64,000 bases of DNA, from assembly GCA_963576565.1 (NCBI GenBank), contig OY755046.1, positions 61,731,471 through 61,795,470 on the forward strand. The letters run 5' to 3'. The notes below the pieces were generated by a model, which had not been told where the DNA came from, did no database searches, and saw only the letters and a list, made by a program, of their open reading frames with translations. Shown in pieces: positions 48,371 to 49,292 of this stretch. The position numbers and the translations under genes are program-made. The DNA is from Aspidapion aeneum. Lineage: Eukaryota; Arthropoda; Insecta; Coleoptera; Brentidae. Each line of letters starts with the position of its first letter. Position 1 is the first letter of the stretch.

Positions 48371-49292
48371 GTCTGTCTGTAACGACCAACGCGCATAACT
48401 CAAAAACCGCTTGGCCGATTTTAATGAAATTTGGTACCTAGGCTGGGTCTTGGGTCGAGATGGTCCCATTTAAAAATTAACAAAATCCACCGAACACAAA
48501 CCAAATAAAAGAGTGGGGGTAGATTTCAAAAATTAGAGTTTATGTGAAAATATGGCGTGTGTGATATCAAGCGAAAGGTAATTGAGTCTGCAGTTAAACA
48601 AAATACATTTTAATTTATTTAAAAAAAAGGGTGGGGGTATATTTTAAAAATTAGGGTTTAAGTGAAAATATGGCGTGTGTGATATCAAACGAAAGGTAAT
48701 TGAGTCCGGAGTTTAACAAAATACATTTTGGTTTTTGTTTTTTTAAAGGGTGAGGGCAGATTGCAAAAATTTGAATTTAAGTCAAAACGTGGCTTGTGTG
48801 GTATCAAACAACAGGTAATTTAGTCTGGAGTTGAATAAAATATATTTCAGTTTTTAGTTATATTAGCTCACACGTACACTATAACTATAGTACCTAGTGT
48901 GAGCTTAGGGGCCCATATATTGGCAGAGTATTTAAATGTTAATACATTACTTAATTATATTTATATTTGAATCTATTTATAAAAAAACTGATGATAACGT
49001 AATCTCCATTGACGTAAGATGACTGTATTTTTGATTTCCTTAAGGCCGGTGCACACCATTTCATCTTAGGTGTGCCCCTAACACTTAGGTGTCACATAGC
49101 TATTCCTGGTCTAGGGGGATAGGTTGTTGCAAATGACTTTAAATAAAGTAAATTCTTTAAAAAAATGTCACACTGTTTTGGTCATACAAAATGTTTTCTT
49201 TTTTTTTTCGGTAGGTTGCAACGTTGGTGCAGGCGGCTATTATTCCTGACAACCTTTGCAGGATGGATCCTGCATGGCACCCTTGGTTGTAA
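3719..49292 (+). CDS. TRRAP: TRRAP/Tra1 (Nipped-A), C-terminal part, 20 exons
   Basis: This is the large PIKK-family pseudokinase that recruits the SAGA and NuA4/TIP60 histone acetyltransferase complexes to activators in the nucleus. Exons: 3719-3944, 5860-5995, 8201-8390, 8990-9143, 11482-11719, 14119-14316, 14660-14871, 15672-15797, 17883-18061, 19987-20184, 20303-20603, 26559-26783, 29511-29776, 30657-30873, 31052-31163, 31596-31785, 34634-34782, 37721-37860, 43823-44011, 49215-49292. All junctions are AG/GT, and phases agree across all 20 exons, giving 1,240 codons plus stop. In order they encode the FAT helical repeats, the PI3K-like fold and the FATC tail ending in the family hallmark CRMDPAWHPWL. 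The DRHxxN and DFG motifs of active PIKKs are replaced (LNPDMM, FKFDV), as known for TRRAP. Human TRRAP is about 3,860 residues, so roughly the first two thirds lie upstream of the window. Introns are loaded with transposons. Confidence 0.95.
4321..5140. repeat. Tandem array of ~135-143 bp units, about six copies
   Basis: The phrase ATTGCCCACTTYCAGAAA recurs near 4481, 4624, 4759, 4895 and 5038, each followed by GCTAGAGAGCTGAGC and a C/T-rich segment before GTAAAGT. The units differ by substitutions and small indels, so the array is old. A further single unit occurs at the far end of the window (about 63850-64000). Confidence 0.8.
5231..5593. mobile_element. Long palindromic fold-back MITE
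   Basis: Arms of about 160 bp (5231-5390 and 5432-5593) are near-perfect inverted copies, each starting ATAACAAAAACATTTCATGT and including CCAAGTACGCGAAAATGGCA. A spacer of about 40 bp separates them. A half copy lies at 11236-11443. Confidence 0.8.
5860..5995 (+). CDS. TRRAP: TRRAP exon, FAT domain
   Basis: The acceptor is TTTTTATAG and the donor is GTAAGA. It encodes 45 codons plus one base, including the LGELYSNLCEEDLWAG segment that aligns with the TRRAP FAT repeats. Its tryptophan-glycine junction with the next exon is the family's conserved LWAGLWQK. It is not listed as a long open frame because it is short. Confidence 0.92.
6904..7352 (-). mobile_element. 449 bp insertion bounded by 65 bp direct repeats (retrozyme/Penelope-like)
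   Basis: The 65 bp segments at 6839-6903 and 7353-7417 are nearly identical direct copies, each beginning TCAAACAAGTTTCATGGCTA and ending TTTTTCCGTGG. The repeat reads as the start of the mariner coding frame (MANQAKRSFLFPLYF), so it is probably host sequence duplicated on insertion, though a terminal repeat of the insert is possible. The inserted DNA has no long frame. On the - strand it contains a complete hammerhead ribozyme fold (6957-7004). Hammerheads are known in Penelope-like elements and retrozymes; membership here is inference. Confidence 0.55.
6957..7004 (-). ncRNA. Type I hammerhead ribozyme motif 1
   Basis: Read on the - strand: stem I 5' strand AGUGUU (7004-6999), core CUGAGGA (6998-6992), stem II GUCC/GGAC with loop CAUAA (6991-6979), GAAA (6978-6975), stem III from that last A, ACGGU/ACUGU (6975-6964), then C17 at 6963 and stem I 3' strand AACACU (6962-6957). 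All stems pair, with a single G-U in stem III. The core matches CUGANGA...GAAA...UH, so cleavage is predicted between 6963 and 6962. Stem I is open and stem III short, the type I form known from Penelope-like elements. I could not run a covariance model. Confidence 0.7.
7583..8060 (+). pseudogene. Mariner transposase, DDE domain remnant
   Basis: Two overlapping frames (7583-7930 and 7740-8060) share the catalytic domain: the first has FWDWKGVLLVDFLHERITIN and LLHDNARP, the second continues as EYPPYSPDLSFCDFHMFGPL and ends at a stop at 8060. The frame switch lies near 7820, where the longer version in copy 2 (about 36065-36110) has extra bases, so a deletion broke the gene here. Confidence 0.8.
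8201..8390 (+). CDS. TRRAP: TRRAP exon, FAT domain (AYEQHGFFEQAQ)
   Basis: The acceptor is TTTTTGACAG and the donor is GTAAGG. The exon contains AIAYEQHGFFEQAQNAYEAA, one of the best conserved TRRAP/Tra1 stretches. It starts only 62 bp after the 3' end of a mariner element, so the insertion came close to the acceptor without breaking it. Confidence 0.93.
8563..8963 (+). mobile_element. tRNA-derived SINE
   Basis: The head (about 8563-8640) reads like a tRNA, with an A-box-like TGATTGGTTCAGTGGG and a B box GGTTCGATCCC. A ~300 bp unrelated body follows, ending in an ATAAATAAATGAATGAGTGA tail. Identical 15 bp target-site duplications (AAATATTGTGTTTTG) flank it at 8548-8562 and 8964-8978. The duplication proves retrotransposition; the head is not a functional tRNA gene because it lacks an independent 3' end. 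Confidence 0.85.
8990..9143 (+). CDS. TRRAP: TRRAP exon, FAT domain
   Basis: The acceptor is TTTTTCATAG and the donor is GTAGGT. It encodes CSKELQQWDLLMEYAKNG through VEFTCPK. A SINE target-site duplication ends 11 bp before the exon, so the SINE sits directly against the polypyrimidine stretch. Confidence 0.93.
9200..11100 (+). mobile_element. 5'-truncated non-LTR retrotransposon (LINE), copy A
   Basis: The 3' part of a LINE. The order is a pre-RT helical region with stops (9200-9600), RT blocks with KSGKSAGPGNIPAELIKYG, TLSRIYGKI, AGFRVGRSTSDH and YVDLQKAYDSI, then KGLKQGCCISPTLFKIYLEQ and the catalytic box FADD (about 10366-10377). A tail domain with LVWYGHVQRM and RRKRGRPRRSW ends in a stop at 11091-11093. 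Frameshifts near 10040 and 10560 break it. The endonuclease domain is absent. A TA dinucleotide run follows directly and may be part of the tail. Copy B is at 21110-22900 on the - strand. Confidence 0.88.
9628..10562 (+). pseudogene. Reverse transcriptase (LINE copy A), frameshifted
   Basis: Two frames (9628-10101 and 10050-10562) overlap and together cover RT motifs from the SAGPGNIPAEL finger to the FADD palm and the following LNKTEYM block. The break lies near 10040-10080, where the first frame loses the DLQKAYDSI motif that the second frame supplies. FADD replaces the commoner YADD. The product would act in target-primed reverse transcription if intact. Confidence 0.85.
11104..11163. repeat. 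(TA)n microsatellite
   Basis: About 30 TA dinucleotides follow the 3' end of LINE copy A, probably grown from its tail. Confidence 0.95.
11236..11443. mobile_element. Half copy of the 5231-5593 fold-back MITE
   Basis: This segment matches the central spacer and right arm of the earlier palindrome (GGCTATTATGGCTG, AGGCACAGTGCTAAATTGAA, TTTTCGCGTACTTGGC). Only one arm is present, so it is a deletion derivative. It ends about 40 bp before a TRRAP exon. Confidence 0.8.
11482..11719 (+). CDS. TRRAP: TRRAP exon, FAT domain
   Basis: The acceptor is TTTTTCCATAG and the donor is GTGAGT. It encodes EIAWKITMYGGYLLICQPE through INEWRRLPHIVSHIHLQYLQAAQQI, aligning without gaps of note to TRRAP. It ends with one base of a glycine codon. 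Confidence 0.93.
12640..13360 (-). mobile_element. RTE-type LINE 3' fragment, copy 1
   Basis: Minus-strand frames with stops carry YSDDITLITNKKEELIKMLE (RT palm, YSDD in place of YADD), LDTTAKNIRLSMNYTDTKT and EQVEEYI. They continue into a region nearly identical to 39975-40360. The order matches RTE-clade elements. It is truncated at the 5' side and internally decayed. Confidence 0.75.
13775..13829. repeat. Perfect 26 bp inverted repeat, 3 bp spacer
   Basis: AGTAGAGCGATTCAGTAAAA and the six bases after it (13775-13800) are repeated exactly in inverse at 13804-13829 around AGG. As RNA it would form a 26 bp perfect hairpin. No element boundaries were found. The flanks (13390-14060) contain diverged copies of a GCGCCATCTAGGG-type repeat. 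Confidence 0.85.
14119..14316 (+). CDS. TRRAP: TRRAP exon, FAT domain
   Basis: The acceptor is TTTTTTTCAG and the donor is GTAGGT. It encodes NSLHDMKAIVKTWRNRLP and HWSDIFTWRQHHYQVIV. Phase 1 in and phase 1 out, matching both neighbours. Confidence 0.93.
14660..14871 (+). CDS. TRRAP: TRRAP exon, FAT domain
   Basis: The acceptor is TTTTTTGACAG and the donor is GTAAGA. It encodes HASAQSIIHFGKIARKH and VVDCFQKVRQQVKCYLQ, a strongly conserved TRRAP segment. It ends on a codon boundary. Confidence 0.93.
15157..15297. repeat. Small fold-back element
   Basis: GAGGTCGAAATCGG at the left and CATCGATTTCGACCTC at the right form the ends of an imperfect hairpin whose arms also pair through GATCGCGAACGGATCCTAAC and its near complement. 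It is an intronic MITE-like sequence. Confidence 0.6.
15672..15797 (+). CDS. TRRAP: TRRAP exon, FAT domain
   Basis: A 42-codon exon in phase 0 at both ends, with acceptor TTTTTTTAG and donor GTAAGG. It encodes YFAKEMTAEFYALKGMMY and ANKAFSAA, as in TRRAP. Confidence 0.93.
15798..17882. other. TRRAP intron, no gene seen
   Basis: AT-rich intron. It contains a C9-10 run near 16046-16056 and short open frames without domains. I see no element ends or target-site duplications that I can support. Confidence 0.6.
17883..18061 (+). CDS. TRRAP: TRRAP exon, FAT domain
   Basis: The acceptor is TTGTTCTAG and the donor is GTAAGT. It encodes KAWALYGDYLESVF and CFLHACRHQNEPKARKYLAK. The final tryptophan codon is split across the intron. 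Confidence 0.93.
18062..19229. other. TRRAP intron, no gene seen
   Basis: AT-rich intron sequence after the exon ending at 18061. A short GC-richer patch (about 19076-19180, with GGAGGGCCAGTGCAATGATA) is unlike its surroundings and may be an old insert, but I cannot name it. Confidence 0.5.
19230..19700. repeat. Diverged tandem repeat, about three units of ~183 bp
   Basis: CTTAAGGAAAC-type words recur near 19281, 19463 and 19647, each followed by a TTTTATATGRCCGCCTAT-like phrase and preceded by AAAACTAAAA. The units have diverged strongly. Confidence 0.55.
19987..20184 (+). CDS. TRRAP: TRRAP exon, FAT domain
   Basis: The acceptor is CGGTTTTAG and the donor is GTATGC. It encodes LLSYDDEKNSLMDALDKYAV, GVPPLLWLPWTPQLLNWLV and QVGRMFPQAVYFPIR. 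It is separated from the next exon by only 118 bp, the shortest intron in the window. Confidence 0.93.
20303..20603 (+). CDS. TRRAP: TRRAP exon with Gln/Ser/Thr-rich insert
   Basis: The acceptor is TCTATTTGCAG and the donor is GTAAAT. Between conserved ILYLKLRTA and MIRCSKIMKMQRDIHTSVLSSLEG lies a low-complexity run of about 40 residues rich in Gln, Ser, Thr and Ala. It is longer than the equivalent loop I recall for vertebrate TRRAP and is probably a disordered surface loop. Confidence 0.92.
21110..22900 (-). mobile_element. 5'-truncated non-LTR retrotransposon (LINE), copy B
   Basis: Reading leftwards: a decayed pre-RT region (KEKKRTYLKWL), HVINTHVGGRQSSEVWKF, KLKSGKASGPGGIYAEILKY, then a 210-residue frame (22505-21873). 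That frame contains YRGISVTSTLSRLYGRILR, SGFRAGRSCSNNVF, FVDLQKAYDTIPVEKLW and GLKQGCCISPTLFKIYIAVA. Next is a tail region with YGHVQRM and GRRKRRRPKLEWQQS, ending near 21120. It is the same family as copy A. The endonuclease domain is missing. The left edge of the 960 bp tandem array (22964) adjoins its 5' side. Confidence 0.87.
21873..22505 (-). pseudogene. Reverse transcriptase (LINE copy B), partial
   Basis: This frame covers RT fingers and palm up to just before the catalytic FADD box, where it breaks. The stop at 21873 cuts it after NWKRKVHGM. The downstream C-terminal part continues in another frame at 21663-21319 (VIRCLNSILWSREIKKNVK). It is not functional as it stands. Confidence 0.85.
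24701..25156 (-). CDS. 151-codon open frame in tandem unit 3
   Basis: Same length and layout as the frame at 25661-26116. About 13 of 151 residues differ between them, and most differences change the amino acid, which argues against selection on the protein. The corresponding frame in unit 2 (24196-23909) is shortened by a one-base deletion near 23918, and in unit 1 (23239-22934) by the junction with the LINE. Confidence 0.35.
   Translation of the reverse strand: MLGFESTVSELLGFNYSSEESRRSEMAANRSYGKEQEKDQVSQKDETSFENPDNSRIEEMTFTTPNTSLEEPSTSFSNNKKDTIQNKADTNPKIGVNTKKASTALVCKDSSVQVKRQPKTHKSQSKKINTDLSEDRRTTRSLARMTQNRPP
25661..26116 (-). CDS. 151-codon open frame in tandem unit 4
   Basis: The frame opens with MLGFESPVSELLGFNYSSEE and ends in a basic stretch DRRTTRSLARMTQNRPP. 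The reading frame is open upstream of the Met for about 45 codons (including DEDEIGSEHSRSPISELLGF). A 10-residue duplication (SPISELLGFE/SPVSELLGFN) is therefore present. The protein is acidic and Ser-rich in the first half and basic in the second. I do not recognise it. It could be a captured host exon or the 5' frame of a retroelement. Confidence 0.4.
   Translation of the reverse strand: MLGFESPVSELLGFNYSSEESRRSEVAGNRSYGEEQEEDQVSQKDETSFENPENSRIEEITFTTPNTSLEEPSTSFSKNKKDTIPNKADTNPKIGVNTKKPSTALVCKDSSVQGKGQPKTHKSQSKNINTDLSEDRRTTRSLARMTQNRPP
26281..26400 (-). promoter_or_regulatory. Promoter-like block of the 960 bp unit (unit 4 shown)
   Basis: The block contains a palindromic CRE (TGACGTCA at 26297-26304), an inverted CCAAT box (CATTGGTCAG), CCATATTG (YY1-like), a half CRE (TACGTCA) and GGCGCGGGAAA, the complement of the E2F consensus TTTCCCGC. 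The same set recurs with CRE at 23418, 24377 and 25337. Site names come from known consensus motifs; binding is not shown. The block lies upstream of the - strand open frames. Confidence 0.5.
26559..26783 (+). CDS. TRRAP: TRRAP exon, end of FAT domain
   Basis: A 75-codon phase-0 exon with acceptor TTATTTTAG and donor GTACGA. It encodes VLRQLRQGLAKCYAIAFE, KITPHILNFVKILMSTFG and AASESLARRAEATYQ. The preceding 6 kb intron holds the LINE and the 960 bp tandem array. Confidence 0.93.
26784..27599. other. TRRAP intron, no gene seen
   Basis: AT-rich sequence up to the mariner element at 27602. A weak inverted repeat (GAGACAAAAGTATTTTC near 27428 and GAAAATATTTTTGTCTC near 27548) suggests a degraded small MITE. 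Confidence 0.5.
28199..29116 (-). mobile_element. PIF/Harbinger element nested in mariner
   Basis: Ends are inverted repeats: GGCCATACACACAGAGGTTG at 28199 and a near complement ending TGTGTGTATGGCC at 29116. Subterminal regions carry several copies of a GATTTATCTG-type word in both orientations, probably transposase-binding sites. The flanking three bases (GCT, ACC) no longer match, so the expected 3 bp duplication has decayed. Only the N-terminal part of a transposase is present, so the element is an internal-deletion derivative. Confidence 0.85.
28433..28957 (-). pseudogene. Harbinger transposase (HARBI1-like), N-terminal part
   Basis: A 174-codon frame containing SKWVRSYLLKRKLFSHDLLL, KELRENDPDDFKNYLRMDIN, and PEQRLNAALCFLATGKSYED followed by LKFSVGISAQALGYIIPETC. 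This order matches the N-terminal half of PIF/Harbinger nucleases (HARBI1/ALP1 family). The catalytic DDE part is missing; the frame ends near the element's end. The first ~35 residues are read from subterminal DNA and are probably not native. Confidence 0.8.
29103..29408 (+). pseudogene. Mariner transposase C-terminal part
   Basis: The frame reads SITQFLANKKILLVNHPPYS, PDLAPCYFYLFPKVRKSLKG and ends at the natural mariner stop position (29406-29408). It is severed from its N-terminal half by the nested Harbinger; the first residues come from the Harbinger end. Confidence 0.85.
29511..29776 (+). CDS. TRRAP: TRRAP exon, FAT/kinase-fold linker
   Basis: The acceptor is TATGTTTGCAG and the donor is GTATGG. 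It encodes DPVFQEMKQDFKKDFDFS, LHTLIFKLKKWIKIL and EEKCRFLSNF, leading into the PI3K-like fold. It begins about 80 bp after the end of a mariner element. Confidence 0.93.
29999..30609 (+). mobile_element. 612 bp TIR transposon family, copy a
   Basis: Starts CAAGGCCAACACAAAAATA and ends TTTTGATAGCCCTG. The two ends are imperfect inverted repeats over about 60 bp (both carry GGCCACGAYCCTS and CCCCGG words). No clear target-site duplication was found at this copy. There is no coding capacity, so it is a non-autonomous element; the CAGGGC end is hAT-like. Confidence 0.75.
30657..30873 (+). CDS. TRRAP: TRRAP exon, pseudokinase N lobe
   Basis: The acceptor is GCTTTTTAG and the donor is GTGAGT. It encodes FMPRVDVVQKHNAVVRRLYI, RGHNGKIYPYLVVND and RREERVLQMLRMLN, the N lobe of the PI3K-like fold. 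A 612 bp transposon copy ends 47 bp before the exon. Confidence 0.93.
31052..31163 (+). CDS. TRRAP: TRRAP exon, pseudokinase
   Basis: A short exon (acceptor GTTCTTAG, donor GTAAGC) encoding VPRVVAMSQQIRLVEDNPAS and the following SYLDIFKKGCAKLGNK. It ends with one base of a glycine codon. Confidence 0.92.
31385..31460 (-). ncRNA. Hammerhead-like relic
   Basis: On the - strand CUUGAAAAA is followed by stem II GCAG/CUGC and then GAAAC, as in hammerheads. The core box deviates from CUGANGA (extra U, G8 absent) and stem III does not close. Probably a degenerate or unrelated copy of the same kind of motif. Confidence 0.25.
31596..31785 (+). CDS. TRRAP: TRRAP exon, pseudokinase
   Basis: The acceptor is CTTATTCAG and the donor is GTAAAA. 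It encodes DDPIQYYYERLAYVQSRG and MVPKTVFKQWALQTFPSATD, as in the TRRAP kinase-like region. Confidence 0.93.
32281..32365 (-). ncRNA. Hammerhead-like relic with strong stem II
   Basis: On the - strand AUGAGGA, one U, stem II GGCCC/GGGCC with loop AAUAAA, then GAAAC. The first core base is A where C is required, and no UH site closes a stem III. It is very like motif 2 at 37536-37583 in its UGGCC stem II and GAAAC box, so it may be a decayed relative. Confidence 0.3.
32582..34357 (+). mobile_element. Trimer of the 612 bp TIR element within one target-site duplication
   Basis: Three head-to-tail units start at 32582, 33128 and 33709. Units 1 and 2 lack the last ~30 bp (the junction reads AAAGTGGAGCAAGGCCAACA), while unit 3 ends normally with a short duplicated end (34320-34357). 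Unit 1 has a ~35 bp internal deletion near its start. TATAAAT flanks the whole array at 32575-32581 and 34358-34364, so the trimer behaves as a single insertion. Confidence 0.85.
34634..34782 (+). CDS. TRRAP: TRRAP exon, degenerate catalytic loop
   Basis: The acceptor is GTTGCCAG and the donor is GTAAAT. The loop that in active PIKKs reads DRHxxN here reads LNPDMMYV, and the DFG position reads FKFDV. The exon therefore shows directly that phosphotransfer residues are missing, the known state of TRRAP/Tra1. Confidence 0.93.
35358..35971 (+). mobile_element. 5'-truncated non-LTR retrotransposon with RNase H and CCTAA tail
   Basis: The fragment encodes the end of a LINE ORF2: the RNase H motif VWVPSHTGVEGNEKADALAR, then a Cys/His motif CRFCGVEETPLHLICHC and a stop at 35882. 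About 90 bp later comes a tail of AACCTAACCTAACCTAACC. A perfect 9 bp duplication TACTCGACC flanks it (35349-35357 and 35972-35980), and copy 1 of the mariner shows the empty site. This is target-primed insertion with 5' truncation. The order RNase H then CCHC-like motif fits the I/R1/jockey-like groups; the exact clade is not determined. Confidence 0.85.
35986..36300 (+). pseudogene. Mariner transposase DDE fragment (copy 2)
   Basis: The frame reads LDYRQKRRAHPFQDVLLLHD, NARPNTAALTQAKINEMHW and VLEYPPYSPDLLSCDFHMFD, ending at 36298-36300. It lacks the N-terminal domain because of the internal deletion and the nested LINE fragment. Confidence 0.8.
36576..37520. mobile_element. Fold-back element with ~320 bp inverted arms
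   Basis: The arms (36576-36895 and about 37200-37520) match closely in inverse, beginning GTACAGGGTGATTTTTTATA. The central ~300 bp is single-copy and encodes, on the - strand, a helix-turn-helix fragment (36881-37180). No transposase catalytic domain is present. It is nested inside the hammerhead-bearing element. Confidence 0.8.
36881..37180 (-). pseudogene. DUF4817-like helix-turn-helix fragment
   Basis: The frame reads NAEKQEILLLYAKNKKNATA, TAREYRELYPARQCPNISTI then LRIYRKFRETSSV. That follows the pattern of the DUF4817 HTH found at the N-terminus of many insect transposase-like proteins (a lysine/glutamate-rich lead helix, an A-x-x-YxExYPxRxxP centre and a GSV-like end). It is 99 codons long and ends before any DDE domain. 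A functional DNA-binding role is not shown. Confidence 0.55.
37536..37583 (-). ncRNA. Type I hammerhead ribozyme motif 2
   Basis: Read on the - strand: stem I 5' strand AUUCAC (37583-37578), core CUGAGGA (37577-37571), one extra U, stem II GGCC/GGUC with loop CAAAA, GAAA, stem III from that last A, ACCG/CGGU with loop GUC, then C17 at 37542 and stem I 3' strand GUGGAU (37541-37536). Cleavage is predicted between 37542 and 37541. An extra base after A9 is tolerated in some natural hammerheads. Stem I and II each include a G-U pair. Confidence 0.65.
37721..37860 (+). CDS. TRRAP: TRRAP exon, pseudokinase C lobe
   Basis: The acceptor is CCAAATCAG and the donor is GTAAGT. It encodes RAVPFRLTPNIVEYLSTVG and GPLTAAMIATARCF. 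VPFRLTPN is the activation-segment motif shared by PIKKs. The intron side of the donor is tandemly duplicated 403 bp downstream. Confidence 0.93.
37861..38685. repeat. 403 bp tandem duplication of a fold-back sequence at a splice donor
   Basis: TAAGTCAAACACCTGACAAC occurs at 37862 and 38265, and about 400 bp after each copy are alike. Within each unit, GCTTTACAGGTAGCGAAGCC near the start pairs with a near complement (GCTTCGCTTCCTATAAAGC) near its end, so each unit is itself a fold-back. The first unit begins exactly at the intron side of the exon 37721-37860 donor. Confidence 0.75.
38822..39433 (+). mobile_element. 612 bp TIR transposon family, copy e
   Basis: A complete copy flanked by a perfect 7 bp duplication CCTTCGT (38815-38821 and 39434-39440). 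It sits inside the left terminal inverted repeat of the P-like element, so it is younger than that element. Confidence 0.85.
39975..40800 (-). mobile_element. RTE-type LINE 3' fragment, copy 2
   Basis: Decayed - strand frames read, in order, FEKAFDSIEHWAVKDL, IYSEATTLIKIHRGT, then LAWAAFGKLSNILRNKKYPQ, YESQTWTLTKSNMDKARKVQ and KLKWKFAGHIIRQKDD. This is the RT-thumb and C-terminal region of an RTE-clade element, with the YADD region deleted or decayed. It is fused on its 5' side to the THAP-encoding sequence near 40790. Confidence 0.8.
40825..41202 (-). pseudogene. THAP zinc-finger domain of P-like transposase, frameshifted
   Basis: From ATG at 41202: MPRKCWAPGCKSND (first zinc ligands, C-x4-C), a central AWLQAIHREDY, then a stop at 41023. 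A second frame from about 41026 gives ASSVVCWKHFDISGVV (C-x2-H ligands) and VPLTFPKLNNGAIPRLF, the end of a THAP fold. GTGACTGCATC occurs twice 35 bp apart (41061 and 41026), so a 35 bp duplication caused the frameshift. All four ligands survive. Confidence 0.75.
41845..43262. mobile_element. Unclassified repeat, copy 1 (pair of 57690-59385)
   Basis: The two copies share GACCGGTTTAAGTGTATTTTT at one end and AAGATGACCCATATCGCA plus ATGAACAATTTATATAAATA at the other. No coding region was recognised. Copy 1 is interrupted at 42127-42786; copy 2 by a hAT element. Confidence 0.7.
42127..42786. mobile_element. Insertion rich in short direct repeats (AAATAGCGATGTAAC, CCGAACCGAA)
   Basis: The interval is absent from the sister copy at 58940-58960, and CTGAGGGG flanks it on both sides, so it is a separate insertion with an ~8 bp duplication. 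It contains about ten AAAATAGCGATGTAACA-type words, then CCGAACCGAA runs in both orientations (42420-42720), and ends with four TTTTGATACATCGCTA words. Spurious open frames on the - strand arise from these repeats. Confidence 0.7.
43203..43793. repeat. Three tandem units of 197 bp next to a splice acceptor
   Basis: AAGATGACCCATATCGCAAG occurs near 43213, 43410 and 43607. Each unit contains GTGTTTCCGCTAGAAACACC (a 20 bp near-palindrome) and AGGACACCATATACAGAATT. The first half of the unit is the end of the repeat at 41845-43262, so the end of that element plus flanking DNA was triplicated. The array stops about 30 bp from TRRAP exon 43823. Confidence 0.85.
43823..44011 (+). CDS. TRRAP: TRRAP penultimate exon
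   Basis: A 63-codon phase-0 exon with acceptor TTCCGTAG and donor GTAAGT. It encodes ILKPILRDEMILSRAKK through IQQRLNNLAQFEGVDSK, the helical tail before FATC. A 197 bp tandem array ends about 30 bp before it. Confidence 0.92.
45318..45640. repeat. CT-rich simple repeat (CTCTTT)n
   Basis: About 320 bp of almost pure pyrimidine on the + strand, mixing CTCTCT and TTTCTCTC units. It lies in the last TRRAP intron. Confidence 0.95.
45917..46443. mobile_element. Fold-back MITE
   Basis: The left arm begins GTCACTGGTGGGTGG and the right arm ends GGACCACCAGTGAC. Both contain TTTGTAAACAAAAG/CTTTTGTTTACAAA, AACAACTAATATTTTTTGAA and TAGCCCGCTT in inverse. The arms are about 200 bp with a ~130 bp centre. 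Confidence 0.75.
46466..46940. mobile_element. Second fold-back MITE
   Basis: ACTTGTACCCATATACGTAA at the left pairs with TATGTATATGCTTGTACC at the right, and TATTCCAATAC with GTATTGGAATA. The interior repeats similar words (TTATACCCATTAATATTGC). Confidence 0.6.
47070..47190. repeat. Small fold-back sequence
   Basis: CCGATTCAAAAACGCATCA and TGATGCGTTTTTTGAATCGG are inverted copies about 50 bp apart. It could be a short MITE. Confidence 0.6.
47425..48933 (+). mobile_element. Helitron/mini-me-like element, copy 2, with expanded microsatellite
   Basis: The reverse complement of the element at 146-873, with the same terminal hairpins (AGCTCACACATATACTATAC region at 47430-47465 and TTAGCTCACACGTACACTAT near 48863). 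It has the same core CCGATTTTAATGAAATTTGG at 48416-48435 and three ~110 bp repeats. It differs chiefly in the microsatellite, ~770 bp here against ~35 bp in copy 1. It lies in the last TRRAP intron, about 280 bp before the final exon. Confidence 0.7.
47603..48368. repeat. (ATGTCTGT)n octanucleotide array, ~770 bp
   Basis: Almost uninterrupted 8 bp units flanked by plain GTCT tetramers at both ends. Breaks occur at about 48018 (shortened unit), 48156-48168 (GCCTGTAT), 48255 and 48287. Because 8 is not a multiple of 3, all three + frames stay open with an 8-residue period (MSVCLYVC), giving open frames of up to 327 codons that are not genes. Confidence 0.97.
49215..49292 (+). CDS. TRRAP: TRRAP last exon with FATC terminus and stop
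   Basis: The acceptor is TCGGTAG. It encodes VATLVQAAIIPDNLCRMDPA then WHPWL and a TAA stop at 49290-49292. The ending is the invariant C-terminus of TRRAP/Tra1. The exon is too short for routine open-frame detection. A candidate polyadenylation signal (AATAAA) lies near 49340. Confidence 0.95.
   Translation, partial: VATLVQAAIIPDNLCRMDPAWHPWL

Noticed and set aside
47458..48441. Open frames of up to 327 codons with an MSVCLYVC period
   Set aside because: They are the translation of an 8 bp microsatellite; all three + frames and one - frame stay open for the same reason.
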